Positions 36,944 to 47,307 of a DNA stretch of 64,000 nucleotides are shown here, piece after piece. Within the stretch, counting starts at the first letter, position 1; every line of letters begins with the position of its first letter. This stretch comes from Arthrobacter antibioticus. GTDB lineage: Bacteria > Actinomycetota > Actinomycetes > Actinomycetales > Micrococcaceae. The position numbers were made by a program, and so were the translations under genes. Below the pieces are notes generated by a model. It searched no databases, was not told the origin of the DNA, and saw only the letters and a list, made by a program, of their open reading frames with translations. The stretch lies in the NCBI RefSeq assembly GCF_030063205.1, contig NZ_JASISQ010000004.1:1-64000 (forward strand). Reading direction: 5' to 3'.

Positions 36944-36971
36944 GAAAAACCCCCGACCGTATGGTCGGGGG
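36944..36971 (-). terminator. Intrinsic terminator after second initiator tRNA
   Basis: Perfect 9-bp stem CCCCCGACC/GGTCGGGGG with a four-base loop. On the minus strand it is followed by TTTTTCG. It lies 12 bases beyond the tRNA CCA end, the same arrangement as at the first initiator tRNA, though the stem sequence differs. Confidence 0.92.
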
Positions 36972-36982
36972 TTATTCTCATC

Positions 36983-37059
<77 letters not shown>

Positions 37060-37167
37060 TTGTATTTACTACTTTACTCGGGTCCATCCTGCACACCAAA
37101 CTCGCAGTACGTGACCTTCGTCTCGACGGCGAATTTCCCTCTGCTCACCAGTTCCGCCCCCGTGAGA

Positions 37168-37215
37168 TTGGAGATAATGACGCCACAATTGTTTCGTGGA
37201 CGTCATTATCTCCAA
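37168..37215. other. Stem-loop between UPF0182 gene and tRNA
   Basis: A 15-bp perfect stem (TTGGAGATAATGACG with CGTCATTATCTCCAA) continues as CCAC/GTGG after a one-base bulge and closes a nine-base loop. It lies 49 bases after the UPF0182 stop. No U-run follows on the minus strand, so it is a possible but atypical terminator. Its right arm shares 19 bases with a site inside adnB. Confidence 0.75.
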
Positions 37216-37263
37216 CCTCAACTGGAGCGGTAAGGCCTCAACGCGAGAGGTACGACGGCGGAA

Positions 37264-40200
37264 CTAAGGTGTTGCTTTCGTTGTCGCCTCAGGCGTTGCC
37301 TTGGGGGCAGCAGGCGTGGCTGCTGCGCCTTCGGCAGCGACGGCAGCAGCGATGGCAGCCTCGAGCTCCTTCTGCGCCGCGCCGTAAGCGGCAAAGTCAC
37401 CCTTTGCCAGAGCCGCCTGGCCAGTCTTCAACGCCGTATTGGCGTCGGTGAGGGCCTTGGCCAAAGCAGCATTATTACTTGCCGACGGAGGCAGATTCGG
37501 ATCTGCGGAGCCACCTGTGGTACCCGGGCTCTTATCTACGCCGGCGTCCCCGGCAGCTGCACCAGAGTCACCGCCAAAGAGCTGGTCAAGAGCTTCATCA
37601 AGTGTGGCCGCGTAGCCAATCTTGTTACCGAACGCCACAAGCACACGCTGCAAGGTGGGGTAAGAGGTAGAACCGGTTGACTGCAGGTAAACAGGCTGCA
37701 CGTAGAGCAGACCGCCACCAACAGGCAAGGTCAGAAGGTTACCGTTCTTGACCTCAGATTGTCCCAAGGTCAGGATGTTCAACTGTTCAGAGACAGTGGG
37801 ATCCGTCTGGAACGTGTTTTGCACCTGGCCCGGTCCTGGTACCTGCGTATCTACCGGAAGCTCCAATAGTTGCAGCTTGCCGTAGTCGGGGCTCTTGACA
37901 CCCTTGACATTGCCAGCGTCACCGTTGGCAGCCATGAAGCCGTAGAGCACGTTACGTGAGTCGGTGCCAGCAACCTCTTGGGGAATGAACGAGGTTGTTA
38001 GTGAAAAGGCCGTCTTTTCCTCCCCTGGCATTTTCAAGGACAGGTAATACGGAGGCTGCTTATCCGTACCCGCAGTTGTGGGGTCATCAGGGATGCTCCA
38101 CGCTTCGGTGTTTTTGAAGAATTTATCGGGATCTGTCACGTGGTACTGACCGAGCAGTTCTCGCTGGACCTTGAAGATGTCTTCCGGGTAGCGCACGTGA
38201 GACATGACGTCTGCGGTCATCTCTGTCAGTGGTTTGACGCTGGTGGGGAAGACTTTCTGCCACGCCTGCAGGATCGGGTCCTGTGTGTCCCACGCAAACA
38301 AATCAACCGAACCGTCATAGGCATCCACTGTGGCTTTGACCGAGTTGCGGATGTAATTTATTGACGCGTTGGGCAGTGCTGCCGGCCCGTTGTTGGCCGT
38401 CAGCGAATCCGTGGTGGCTTCCTGTAATTGCTGTTGCTGCGAGTACGGGTAGTAAGAGCTGGTGGTGTATCCATCAACAATCCACTTGACTTTGCCATCC
38501 ACGATGGCCGGGTACGGGTTGCTGTCTATTGTCAGGTACGGAGCAACCTTGGCAACGCGCTCCTCCGGGGTGCGATCGTAAAGGATCTGTGACTTATTGT
38601 TGACACCGTTTGTCAGCAATAGATCGGTTGACTGGAACTTCAAGGCATACATGATGCGGTTGAATAGGTTCCCCACACTGGGGCCACCGTCTCCGGTAAA
38701 CGTTGTCAGTGATTCGGCGCCAACACTGTCATCTTTTTTCGACTCTGTGGTGCCTTGGGGGCGATCCAGCTCAATAGGGTCCGCGCCTTCAGGAGCGCCC
38801 ACAAGGGAATAATCGGTGGTGGACTGGCCAAAGTAAACACGGGGTTGGTAGCTGGTGTCGGTGCCCAACTTACCTTCCGAAGGCACGCCTGACTGCATAA
38901 ATACAGGCTTTCCATCGGCTGTTACCGTGTTGCCATACGCGGCAACCATTCCGTACCCGTGCGTGTATACCAGGTGCTGGTTGTACCAGTTCTGCTGTGC
39001 GGGGTTAAGACCCTTGGGGTTCAACTCGCGCAAAGCGATCACCGCATCTTGGACTTTCCCATCAATCGTGTACCTGTCAACGTTCAGTGTCTTGGGGAAC
39101 TCGTAGTACGGGCGGTACTGCTGCAACTCCCGGAACGTTGCCGAGAGCAGGTTCGGGTCAAGCAGTCGAATGTTGGCGGCTGTGTCGGCATCCTGACGCA
39201 GGGCGCCAGCTTCCGCCGTCGTCGTTGCGTTATAGGGGGTAACCTGTATATCCGCCAGACCATAGGCCTGACGCGTCATCTCAATGTTGCGATCAATAAA
39301 TTGGGCCTCAAGGTTTCCCTGTGACGGCTTCACCTGCCATTCCTGAACAGCCCATGGGTAAAGACCACCAGCAACAATGGCCGTGACCACCAACATGCCT
39401 GTGCCGATCAACGGCAGTTTCCACTTGCCCATGAATGCGGCAATGATGAACAAAATCGCCACAATCACGGCCGCAGCCGCGAGGATGGCCTTCGTTGGAA
39501 TCACTGCATTGACGTCCGTGAACAATGCCCCGGAACGGTACCCGCTGTTGTCCTGCAGGGTTCCGTAGCGCCCCAGCCAGAAGTTCGCAGCAAGCAGGAG
39601 AAGGAACACGCCGGCCAAAATAGCGATGTGAATCTGGGCCGCACGTGAGGTGAAGATCCCACGTTCGGTCAGCCGGATAGCGCCGTACAGGTAGTGAGTG
39701 AGCAACCCGGCAATAAAAGAAATCACCGTGACACTGATCAGCATGCCTGCAAGGAAGCCAAGGAACGGCAGAGTGTTGGTGTAGAAACTGATGTCCAAAC
39801 CAAATTCCGGGTCTTGTGAACCAAAGGGAACCCGGTATACGAACAGCATCACCTTTTCCCACTGGGCCATGGCTGCAGTACCGGCAAACAAACCAAAGAC
39901 AATCGGCACACCCACCATGACAACGCGGCGGATGGGCTCAAGCTGTGCCTGGTACCGCCCCAGGTTGTCCTCACGTGCATTATCCGGGGCGTAAACAGGT
40001 CGCGCCTTGTAGGCGGCACGGATGGAGAAGAAAACTCCAACGGCCATGATCAGGAACCCTGCAATGAAAATCAGCAGTTTTGCGATGCGCTCTGTCCAGA
40101 ACACTTCGGAAAAGCCGATCTGATTAAACCACAGCAGGTCTGTATATATCCCGGAGAAAATCAGCACGGCAACGATCAATACGGCCACCACAATAATGGT

Positions 40201-40269
40201 GGGCATCAATGCGCTGCGACGTTTGGGCCTGACGGGCCTACTCGACGACGGGGATGGTCGGGATGTCAC
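37264..40269 (-). CDS. UPF0182 family membrane protein
   Basis: 1001 residues, the normal size for this actinobacterial and cyanobacterial family. About seven transmembrane helices fill residues 20-320 (for example [19 protein letters not shown]), then a very large extracytoplasmic domain of about 580 residues. The tail ends in Pro/Ala/Thr/Lys-rich repeats ([10 protein letters not shown], then [13 protein letters not shown]). The function is not known. GTG start with AGAGG six bases before. It adjoins the PDZ/Lon-like protease as in mycobacteria (Rv3193c next to Rv3194c), an order I recall from the family. Confidence 0.92.
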   Translation of the reverse strand: MTSRPSPSSSRPVRPKRRSALMPTIIVVAVLIVAVLIFSGIYTDLLWFNQIGFSEVFWTERIAKLLIFIAGFLIMAVGVFFSIRAAYKARPVYAPDNAREDNLGRYQAQLEPIRRVVMVGVPIVFGLFAGTAAMAQWEKVMLFVYRVPFGSQDPEFGLDISFYTNTLPFLGFLAGMLISVTVISFIAGLLTHYLYGAIRLTERGIFTSRAAQIHIAILAGVFLLLLAANFWLGRYGTLQDNSGYRSGALFTDVNAVIPTKAILAAAAVIVAILFIIAAFMGKWKLPLIGTGMLVVTAIVAGGLYPWAVQEWQVKPSQGNLEAQFIDRNIEMTRQAYGLADIQVTPYNATTTAEAGALRQDADTAANIRLLDPNLLSATFRELQQYRPYYEFPKTLNVDRYTIDGKVQDAVIALRELNPKGLNPAQQNWYNQHLVYTHGYGMVAAYGNTVTADGKPVFMQSGVPSEGKLGTDTSYQPRVYFGQSTTDYSLVGAPEGADPIELDRPQGTTESKKDDSVGAESLTTFTGDGGPSVGNLFNRIMYALKFQSTDLLLTNGVNNKSQILYDRTPEERVAKVAPYLTIDSNPYPAIVDGKVKWIVDGYTTSSYYPYSQQQQLQEATTDSLTANNGPAALPNASINYIRNSVKATVDAYDGSVDLFAWDTQDPILQAWQKVFPTSVKPLTEMTADVMSHVRYPEDIFKVQRELLGQYHVTDPDKFFKNTEAWSIPDDPTTAGTDKQPPYYLSLKMPGEEKTAFSLTTSFIPQEVAGTDSRNVLYGFMAANGDAGNVKGVKSPDYGKLQLLELPVDTQVPGPGQVQNTFQTDPTVSEQLNILTLGQSEVKNGNLLTLPVGGGLLYVQPVYLQSTGSTSYPTLQRVLVAFGNKIGYAATLDEALDQLFGGDSGAAAGDAGVDKSPGTTGGSADPNLPPSASNNAALAKALTDANTALKTGQAALAKGDFAAYGAAQKELEAAIAAAVAAEGAAATPAAPKATPEATTKATP

Positions 40270-40406
40270 TCTCTACCTCTTACTCAACTGGTGTAAATGA
40301 ATTAATGCCGTTTGTTTCTATGCTTCTGCCACGAATGGTCCGTGACCATAGTTCCGTGTGATGCTCAATCGTTACGTGCAGAAGTCTCTGAATATCAGTA
40401 CTTGAA

Positions 40407-41501
40407 TTATTTGCACGTTGGCAGAGCGGATCCATCCTGACCGGAGCCAATCACAGAAACAGCATCATAAGCTTCTTTGAGTGTACTGACTTTGATGACC
40501 TGAAGCCCTTTTGGGATGTGCCCTACTACGTCTTCACAGTTTGCGCTGGGCGCCAAGAAGTAATCAGCACCGCTAGTGCGTGCCCCAACCATCTTTTGGG
40601 CGATCCCACCAATGGCACCGACGTCACCCTTTGAGTCGATGGTCCCGGTGCCAGCAAATTGTTTACCGCCCGTGAGTTCACCTGGCGTCAAGTTGTCCAT
40701 AATGCCAAGAGCAAAAATCATGCCAGCGCTAGGGCCACCAATGTTCTCAAGTGAGATCTTTACATCGAAAGGGAACGTGAACTTATTTTGCAGGGCAATC
40801 CCCAGAAGATACTTGCCTGCATCTCCTAGTTTTGGCGTCACTGAAAGCGGCGTCTCAGTCTCACCACGACGGATCACAACCTCCACCGGTGCACCTTTGC
40901 CCTGCGCCAGAACATCTTGGATGACCTTTAGATCCGTCACTTTTTTATCGTTGATCGTCAGGAGAACGTCGTCGGGCTTCAAAATCCCTGCCGCGGCACC
41001 GTCGCCGGGAACGGAGTTAACTGCCAAGCTCGACTCGAAGCCGATGTCCAACGCGTTCAGCGCTGCGGCGGTGGCGTTTTCTTGAGAGCCTGCCATGGCT
41101 GCGGAGTTCTCGTTATTTACTGCTTCTTGACTGATGCCGGGTGCATAAAGCAGTTCAGCTGGATAGAGGGTGTGCGCCGGGGTCAGCCACGCCTGCATAG
41201 CATCAAAGAAGTTGATTTGGCTGTCAGGTAGTCCACCGCTCACGCGCACAGTGGTGAGATCCAGGCTGCCGCTGCTTGCCGGGAAGCTCTCATGACCTGT
41301 GACAGTAATAATCGGCTTCCCGTTCATCTCACCAATGGTGTTGATGGCTGGTCCGGGAGACTCAATCACATAAGGGACAGGAATCGTCATGGCCGCTACA
41401 CCAAGGACTACCGAGAGGACACCTGAAACTACCATCACAGAGAATCGGCGGTCGCGGACAGGGTTTGGCGGCGTCGCCGTTTTTGAATTTTCCTGGCTCA
41501 A
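40407..41501 (-). CDS. PDZ domain plus Lon-like (S16) membrane protease, YlbL family
   Basis: About 364 residues from a TTG preceded by GGAAAGG at eight bases; an ATG 57 bases earlier has no support. One N-terminal transmembrane helix (about 22-45) is followed by an extracytoplasmic PDZ domain around residues 150-230 (ILKPDDVLLTINDKKV). A Lon-type proteolytic domain then has catalytic Ser in GGPSAGMIF and Lys in GGIAQKMVGA. It is likely to cleave an envelope protein. It is divergent from the Zincin_2 gene, separated by 278 bp with no other gene. Confidence 0.88.
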   Translation of the reverse strand: MSQENSKTATPPNPVRDRRFSVMVVSGVLSVVLGVAAMTIPVPYVIESPGPAINTIGEMNGKPIITVTGHESFPASSGSLDLTTVRVSGGLPDSQINFFDAMQAWLTPAHTLYPAELLYAPGISQEAVNNENSAAMAGSQENATAAALNALDIGFESSLAVNSVPGDGAAAGILKPDDVLLTINDKKVTDLKVIQDVLAQGKGAPVEVVIRRGETETPLSVTPKLGDAGKYLLGIALQNKFTFPFDVKISLENIGGPSAGMIFALGIMDNLTPGELTGGKQFAGTGTIDSKGDVGAIGGIAQKMVGARTSGADYFLAPSANCEDVVGHIPKGLQVIKVSTLKEAYDAVSVIGSGQDGSALPTCK

Positions 41502-41779
41502 AGCTATGACCTTTCCAAGCTTTCCTGGGTCGCACCGGTAGACCCACAAAACGAGCACCGACCACCCACCCTACTGTGTTCAGTTGTGCTGTGCTTGTGA
41601 GCACCCTGAAAATTGACACCCAATGACAGCGCTTCTTCCGAACATGATGTGCAAGAAGCCCCAACCCTTTACCTAGAGCCCCTTTGCCTAGAGCGAACAG
41701 TGGGCTGTTATGGGGCGACAACGCAGGACGACGGCGGTAACGTGAAGTATTCAGCGTCCACGCCAACGAACGGGCCATC

Positions 41780-43186
41780 ATGTCTTCCACACCAGCCAAT
41801 AACGACGACGAAACCCCGAAGGATCCCCTTCAGGAAATGCTCGCCAAGCTTTTAGGCGGCGAAGGCATGGAGGGTTTTGATCCTGCAGAGCTGGCCAAGG
41901 CTGCGGGTTTACCCTCAGATCCGAACATGCTGGCCCAAATGTTCTCTCAAGTTCAGAACATGATGAGCGGGTCCTCGGATGCTGCCGTGAACTGGGATCT
42001 TGCCCACGATGCGGCCAGGAAGGCAGCCGCGGGCGACGATCCTTCTGTGACAGAAGCCCAGCAACGCGAAGTGGATTCTGCGCTACGCCTTGCCGAGATG
42101 TGGCTTGATCCGTTCACCGAGCTTGCCGCCACTGGCATTATTGGGCGTGCATGGTCACGTGCAGAATGGGTTGAAGAAACGCTGGGCACCTGGCAACGGT
42201 TGACCGAACCGGTGGCGAACAGCATCGCTTTTGCCATCTCTAAAGCCATGAATGAGCAGCTTCCCGAAGAAATGAAGTCGATGATGGGCGATGCTTCCTC
42301 CATGATGCAAAACATGGGCGGTGCGCTGTTTGGTTTGCAGCTTGGTCAGGCCGTTGGCGCCCTGGCTAAGGAAGTGGTGGGCTCCACCGACATCGGTATC
42401 CCGCTGGCAGACTTGCAGATGGCGCTGCTGCCTGCCAACGTCAAGGCTTTTGGTGAAGGACTTGAAGTACCCGAAGAGGAAATTCGTCTATTCCTTGCCC
42501 TACGGGAGGCAGCACATGCTCGATTGTTCGTTCAGGTTCCGTGGCTGCGGGGACACTTATTAGGCGCTATTGAATCGTATGCCCGCGGTATCCATATTGA
42601 TATGTCACGGATCGAAGATCTAGCTCAGAATCTCGATCCCGCCAACCCGGAAGCCATGCAGGCTGCCCTCTCCGAAGGGGTATTTATGCCTGCGCGCACA
42701 CCGGAGCAGGATACGGCGTTGGCAAAATTGGAAACAGCACTTGCCCTTGTTGAAGGGTGGGTTGACGAGCTGACATTTGATGCGGCGGCCAATTTGCCTT
42801 CCGCTGCCGCAATCCGTGAAACCATCCGCCGCCGCAGGGCAACCGGCGGGCCGGCCGAACACGCCTTTGGCTCACTTGTTGGCTTGGAACTTCGCCCACG
42901 GCGACTCCGGGAAGCAGCTGCCCTGTGGTCCTCGCTGAAGGAACAGCGTGGCATCGCCGGCCGTGACGCCATCTGGGCCCACCCCGATTTGCTCCCGACT
43001 TCCGCTGATCTGGATGACGCAGCGGGTTTTAGTGCCAGACGCGAAGCCGCAGACGCCTCCGAATCTGACGTGGATGCCGCTTTGGCCAAGCTTCTGGACG
43101 GCGGATTTGAGAGCATCGGAACCGACTCCGACGCTCCTGATCCCAAGGACGGCACGGACCCAGAGGATACAGAAACGGACCAGTAG
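41780..43186 (+). CDS. Zincin_2 family (TIGR03624) putative metalloprotease
   Basis: 468 residues, cytoplasmic. The modified zinc helix EAAHARLF (about residues 248-255) and a downstream EGWVDEL are characteristic of the DUF2342/Zincin_2 family, which lacks the exact HExxH. The acidic C-terminal tail of about 50 residues is low complexity (DAPDPKDGTDPEDTETDQ). No substrate is established. Ribosome-binding site weak. It keeps the conserved actinobacterial neighbourhood with UPF0182, YlbL, E1-like, UvrD2 and NudC genes. Confidence 0.88.
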   Translation: MSSTPANNDDETPKDPLQEMLAKLLGGEGMEGFDPAELAKAAGLPSDPNMLAQMFSQVQNMMSGSSDAAVNWDLAHDAARKAAAGDDPSVTEAQQREVDSALRLAEMWLDPFTELAATGIIGRAWSRAEWVEETLGTWQRLTEPVANSIAFAISKAMNEQLPEEMKSMMGDASSMMQNMGGALFGLQLGQAVGALAKEVVGSTDIGIPLADLQMALLPANVKAFGEGLEVPEEEIRLFLALREAAHARLFVQVPWLRGHLLGAIESYARGIHIDMSRIEDLAQNLDPANPEAMQAALSEGVFMPARTPEQDTALAKLETALALVEGWVDELTFDAAANLPSAAAIRETIRRRRATGGPAEHAFGSLVGLELRPRRLREAAALWSSLKEQRGIAGRDAIWAHPDLLPTSADLDDAAGFSARREAADASESDVDAALAKLLDGGFESIGTDSDAPDPKDGTDPEDTETDQ

Positions 43187-43228
43187 CCTGTGGTTCGTGG
43201 CACAACACAAGCACTACTGCTCCAGCCC

Positions 43229-43939
43229 TCAACCCGCGTCTGCCTCACGCTGGTCCTCGGGGCTGGGGTCCTCGGGGCTGGGGTCCATGCTTCTGATGTT
43301 TCTTGCCGCTGAAAAGGACGCACCATCGAGGAATGCTCTGGCCCTCTCAAGTTGGGGGTAGCTGGCCAACTCAGCCCAGAATTCTGCACTGTGATTGGCA
43401 TGAATCAAATGGGCCAGTTCGTGCAGCAGCACGTAATCCAGCACCCATTCAGGCATGCCCTGCACATGGTGGGAAATTCTAATTGATTTGCGGGCAGGCG
43501 TTGCCGAACCCCACCGGTCATTTTGATTGAGCACCCACCGCACGGATTCCGGAACTGCAGCCGAACCCAGATATTTCCCTGACAACATCAGGCTGCGTTC
43601 CATGAGGGCATCATCGTTTGCGGGTGCTCTGCGCTGTCCTGCCTGCAACTGTGCACCACGTTCAAGTTTCGCAACCATATGCGGCACCCAATAATGCTCA
43701 TCTTCCAGAGTTAATCTCGCAGGTACGGCAATCACCGCCTGGCCAGCCTCCCAGAAAGCAGCCAAGCCGTTCTTGCGTCTCGCTGTTCGTCTCACAAGAA
43801 CAGGCTCCCCGTTACTGAGCTTGTAAAGCGAAAATGAGTCACCCATTGGGCCCGGTGTTCCTTTGCCGAGGGACTGGGGTCGATTCGCGCCGCCAGACTT
43901 CCTGCTAGCAAGTGGACGTGGTGTTGATGGTGCTGCCAT
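43229..43939 (-). CDS. YgjP-like metallopeptidase (M48/DUF45)
   Basis: 236 residues. The zincin motif LLHELAHLIHANHSAEFW gives HExxH plus the third histidine seven residues on. NQNDRWGSATPARKSIRIS is the usual DUF45 block before it. Substrate unknown. The C-terminus carries DPSPEDPSPED, a perfect 15-bp duplication (about 43251-43285). It converges with the Zincin_2 gene (42 bp apart) and is divergent from the E1-like gene. Confidence 0.9.
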   Translation of the reverse strand: MAAPSTPRPLASRKSGGANRPQSLGKGTPGPMGDSFSLYKLSNGEPVLVRRTARRKNGLAAFWEAGQAVIAVPARLTLEDEHYWVPHMVAKLERGAQLQAGQRRAPANDDALMERSLMLSGKYLGSAAVPESVRWVLNQNDRWGSATPARKSIRISHHVQGMPEWVLDYVLLHELAHLIHANHSAEFWAELASYPQLERARAFLDGASFSAARNIRSMDPSPEDPSPEDQREADAG

Positions 43940-44104
43940 GCCTCGAGAGTACAGCCAAATTGTTGTGGATTTGAAAATGACGTCGTGGATTGTGGATAAC
44001 TTTCAGCTGTGGAAAACCCCTCCCAGCAGCTGTCTAAAAATGCGATGATCGTAGCCCAAGACCACACCCTAGTGCTCTCCAGAAAAATGTTACGTGAGGC
44101 AGCC

Positions 44105-45199
44105 ATGACACAGCTTAACCCGGGCCTGCGTATGGTCCGTCGCGGACACCACAGCGTTCAGATAGGCCTTAGTGCCGGTGGGTTGATACTTGAAGGGCTG
44201 CAGGACTCTGAACTGGACTTTATTCAGGAACTGCGTCAAGGAATCCCCGATGGCAAAGTCTGGGAGCGGGCACTCTCCTTGGGCGTAGATACTCTGCGAG
44301 CGCAGGAAATTTGCTTGAAACTCGCTGACCTGCTTTTCACCGATGCGCAACTGCACACGCAGGGTTACCGGGCCGAGCGGTTGTCACCTGAGCATTCGGC
44401 GCTGCTGGGCCTATACCAGTCCCCGTGCCGCGACTTCATGGCAAGGCGCGAACACGGAGTCGTCCATCTTATTGGTTTGGGGCGCACCGGGGCCTCATTA
44501 GCCGCCATTCTGGTCAGCGCCGGCGTGGGCACACTCCTTCTTGAGGACGACAGCCCCGTAGCTGCAACTGACGTCAGTCCAGGCTCATTCAGACTCAGCG
44601 ATATTGGCCTGTCACGATCCCTTGCCGTGCGTCGACACCTGCTAAGCATCGACCCAAGTTGCCATGCTCACATAGTGCACGACGGCGGTGCCGGAGGTCC
44701 CAGCCTGCGATGCCTTGATCTTGCCGTTGTGGTGGGCCACGATGCCGTTCCAGCGCAAACAGCTGCGCGCTTTCTTGCCGCTGACCGGCCACACCTCTTT
44801 GTCCTCTTGCGCGAGCAGGACGGTACGGTGGGTCCTTTTGTTCTGCCCGGAGAAACGGCATGCGCTGAATGCGTTGAAAGGCACCGAAACCTCCATGATC
44901 CGCAATGGCTGGATGTTTGCAACCAACTTGCCACAGTTTCGGCACAGTCGGCGGATCGGCGGCCCCGGGCAGAACTGTTAGAGAGTACAGCCCTTGCTGC
45001 AACATTGGCTGGCACTGCAGCCACGCACGTTTTACTGTTTCTCGACGCAGTTAACCGCCCAAGCTCGTGGTCAGCAGTCTTGACGTTTCACCCGGATAAC
45101 GGCAGATGGACGCACCAGGAGTTCTCTACCCATCCTGACTGCGGCTGCCAATGGCAAAGTCAGTCCTTGGCCACAATCTCCAACACTGCTTCTCCGTAA
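44105..45199 (+). CDS. E1-like (ThiF/TOMM cyclodehydratase-related) protein
   Basis: About 364 residues from MTQLNPGLRM, which has GAGG five bases before; in-frame ATGs upstream are less supported. An N-terminal winged-helix-like region (about 1-100) precedes an E1 fold with VHLIGLGRTGASLAAILVSA as the nucleotide loop. A zinc site is suggested by CAEC (in ETACAECVERHR) and C-terminal CGC. Database entries often call such proteins TOMM leader-binding, but no precursor peptide or YcaO gene is present here. The role is unknown. The 3' end overlaps uvrD2 by 40 bp tail to tail. Confidence 0.8.
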   Translation: MTQLNPGLRMVRRGHHSVQIGLSAGGLILEGLQDSELDFIQELRQGIPDGKVWERALSLGVDTLRAQEICLKLADLLFTDAQLHTQGYRAERLSPEHSALLGLYQSPCRDFMARREHGVVHLIGLGRTGASLAAILVSAGVGTLLLEDDSPVAATDVSPGSFRLSDIGLSRSLAVRRHLLSIDPSCHAHIVHDGGAGGPSLRCLDLAVVVGHDAVPAQTAARFLAADRPHLFVLLREQDGTVGPFVLPGETACAECVERHRNLHDPQWLDVCNQLATVSAQSADRRPRAELLESTALAATLAGTAATHVLLFLDAVNRPSSWSAVLTFHPDNGRWTHQEFSTHPDCGCQWQSQSLATISNTASP

Positions 45200-47307
45200 C
45201 GCTCCAGTTTTGCAGGTCCCACCCCGGGCAACCCCGCAAGCGTGTCAAGGTTTTGCGGGGCCGCTTCGGCAATCGCCATCAACGTTGCATCCGTAAAGAC
45301 CACGAACGCCGGCACCGCATTGGTGGTGGACTCAGCTAGCCGCCATTGACGCAGCTGATCAAAAATAGCCTCATCGTAATTTGGCGGACAGTCCGGGCAG
45401 CGTTGCACTTTTCGTTCGGCACCTGTGTTGAGGATCTTCCCACACACCCTGCACACAGAAGGGCCAACAGCAGTCCGTGACTTTCGTACCGTGGGCTGGC
45501 GCGGTCCCGTGGGGGCTCCACCCACTGAGTTGGGCCGCAGCCCGTCAAGGAATCTGGAGGGTTTGCGGTTGGCACGGCCCCCTGGAGTGCGCGCCGTGGA
45601 CCAGGAGAAGTTCAGGAACTCGCGGGCACGGGTGATTCCCACATATAACAACCTGCGCTCTTCATCCACGGTTTCCGGTGTGTCAGCAAAGGAAATTGGC
45701 ATCAACCCTTCGCTCAGGCCAACAAGGAAGACCGCATCCCATTCAAGACCTTTAGCTGAGTGCAACGAGGCCAGTGTGACACCCTGGACAGTGGGTGCGT
45801 GCTGAGCCGAGGCCCTATCTTGAAGTTCCGCCACAAAATCAATCAGCGTAAAGGTGTGCTCGGGGGTGCTTCGGGAGACTGCCAGTTCGTCAGCGAGGGC
45901 AACTATTGCTGACAGCGACTCCCAGCGTTCACGCACTGCCCCTCCAGTTTTAGGCGCTTCGGGCTGGTAACCAAGGTTGTTGAGCACATCACGGACTAGC
46001 TGCCCCAATTGCTCATCCTCGGCCGCACGTGAGGCTGCTCGCAATTGCAGCATGGCATCACGAACCTCTTTGCGGGCAAAGAAACGTTCACCTCCGCGCA
46101 GCTGGTAGCCAACACCGGCAGATGTGAGCGCTTGCTCATAAGCCTCGGACTGCCCATTGGTCCTGAACAGGACGGCGATCTCGCTTGCTTGAGTGCCGTT
46201 GGCGATCAGCGTCTTGATTTTGGCCGCAACGGCAGCCGCTTCAGCCTCGTCGTCGCTGCACTCAAGGAATTCAGGTGCTGGCCCGCCTGGGCGTTGGGCC
46301 ACCAGTTCCAACGGTTTGGACCATAGGGCGTCGGCGCTGAGCCCACCGCTGCGTCGGCTACTTAGTAGAGTGTTGGCCAACCCCACTACTTGGGGTGTGG
46401 ACCTGTAATCGCGCACGAGTTTTACCATGCTGGCTGCTGGAAAACGCTTAGGGAAATCCAAGAGGTGCCGCGGAGTGGCACCCGTGAACGAGTAGATTGT
46501 CTGGCTCGCATCACCAACAACGCATAGCTCGTCACGACCGCCGAGCCACAGATCAAGCATTCTCTGCTGGAGCGGGGACACATCCTGGTATTCGTCAACA
46601 ACAAAATGCCTGTACTGGTCGCGTACGGTGGCAGCCACACGCGGGTCCTCTTGTAAAATGCCTACAGTGATCAGCAGAACATCCTCAAAGTCAATGAGGT
46701 TCCTGTCAGCTTTCACATCCTCGTATGCCTGAAAAAGACGCCCCACAGCAACTTTGTCCAAGCCGCCAGGCTCCCCACGGTCTTCTGCTTTGATCAGGTA
46801 GGTTTCCGGCGTCAGCATCGACACCTTTGCCCACTCAATTTCGGCAGCCAAATCCCTGATGGCTGCCCTGTCTGTGGGCAGGCGCAAACGCCGTGCCGCC
46901 TCAGCGATGATCTGGGCTTTGTGGTCAAGTAAACCAGGCAGCTGGCCTCCAACGGCGTGCGGCCAGAAGTACTGTAGCTGCCGCAACGCGGCAGCGTGAA
47001 AGGTCCGGGCCTGGACCGTGCCAACACCCAAATCACGAAGCCTGGTACGCATTTCCGCTGCTGCTCTGGCGGTGAAAGTCACTGCTAGTAGCCTGTTCGG
47101 GTTGTACACACCCGTGTGCACACCGTAGGCAATGCGGTGTGTGATGGCCCGTGTTTTCCCTGTTCCGGCACCTGCCAAAACACACAAGGGCCCGCTTAGA
47201 GTGGTGGCTACTGTGCGTTGCTCATCATCCAAACCTGCCAAAATTCGTTCTTCAGCCGTGCTTTCATCCATCACCGGCAGCCCCGATTGCTGCGGGTCAA
47301 AACTCAC
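45160..47307 (-). CDS. uvrD2: ATP-dependent DNA helicase UvrD2
   Basis: 715 residues, a superfamily-1A helicase. Walker A AGAGTGKT lies at 45-52, Walker B in VDEYQDVSPLQQR, and motif VI in LLYVGITRAREFL. A four-cysteine motif (CRVCG and CPDC, about 600-625) joins it to a C-terminal HRDC domain ending in LPGVGPAKLERYG. This layout is the actinobacterial UvrD2, a 3'-5' helicase essential in mycobacteria. GTG start overlapping the nudC stop as GTGA, so the two are coupled. Confidence 0.93.
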   Translation of the reverse strand: MSFDPQQSGLPVMDESTAEERILAGLDDEQRTVATTLSGPLCVLAGAGTGKTRAITHRIAYGVHTGVYNPNRLLAVTFTARAAAEMRTRLRDLGVGTVQARTFHAAALRQLQYFWPHAVGGQLPGLLDHKAQIIAEAARRLRLPTDRAAIRDLAAEIEWAKVSMLTPETYLIKAEDRGEPGGLDKVAVGRLFQAYEDVKADRNLIDFEDVLLITVGILQEDPRVAATVRDQYRHFVVDEYQDVSPLQQRMLDLWLGGRDELCVVGDASQTIYSFTGATPRHLLDFPKRFPAASMVKLVRDYRSTPQVVGLANTLLSSRRSGGLSADALWSKPLELVAQRPGGPAPEFLECSDDEAEAAAVAAKIKTLIANGTQASEIAVLFRTNGQSEAYEQALTSAGVGYQLRGGERFFARKEVRDAMLQLRAASRAAEDEQLGQLVRDVLNNLGYQPEAPKTGGAVRERWESLSAIVALADELAVSRSTPEHTFTLIDFVAELQDRASAQHAPTVQGVTLASLHSAKGLEWDAVFLVGLSEGLMPISFADTPETVDEERRLLYVGITRAREFLNFSWSTARTPGGRANRKPSRFLDGLRPNSVGGAPTGPRQPTVRKSRTAVGPSVCRVCGKILNTGAERKVQRCPDCPPNYDEAIFDQLRQWRLAESTTNAVPAFVVFTDATLMAIAEAAPQNLDTLAGLPGVGPAKLERYGEAVLEIVAKD

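Noticed and set aside
42625-43401. Minus-strand reading frame of 258 codons opposite the Zincin_2 gene
   Set aside because: Antisense to a well-supported gene, low-complexity Ser/Arg/Ala composition and no ribosome-binding site.
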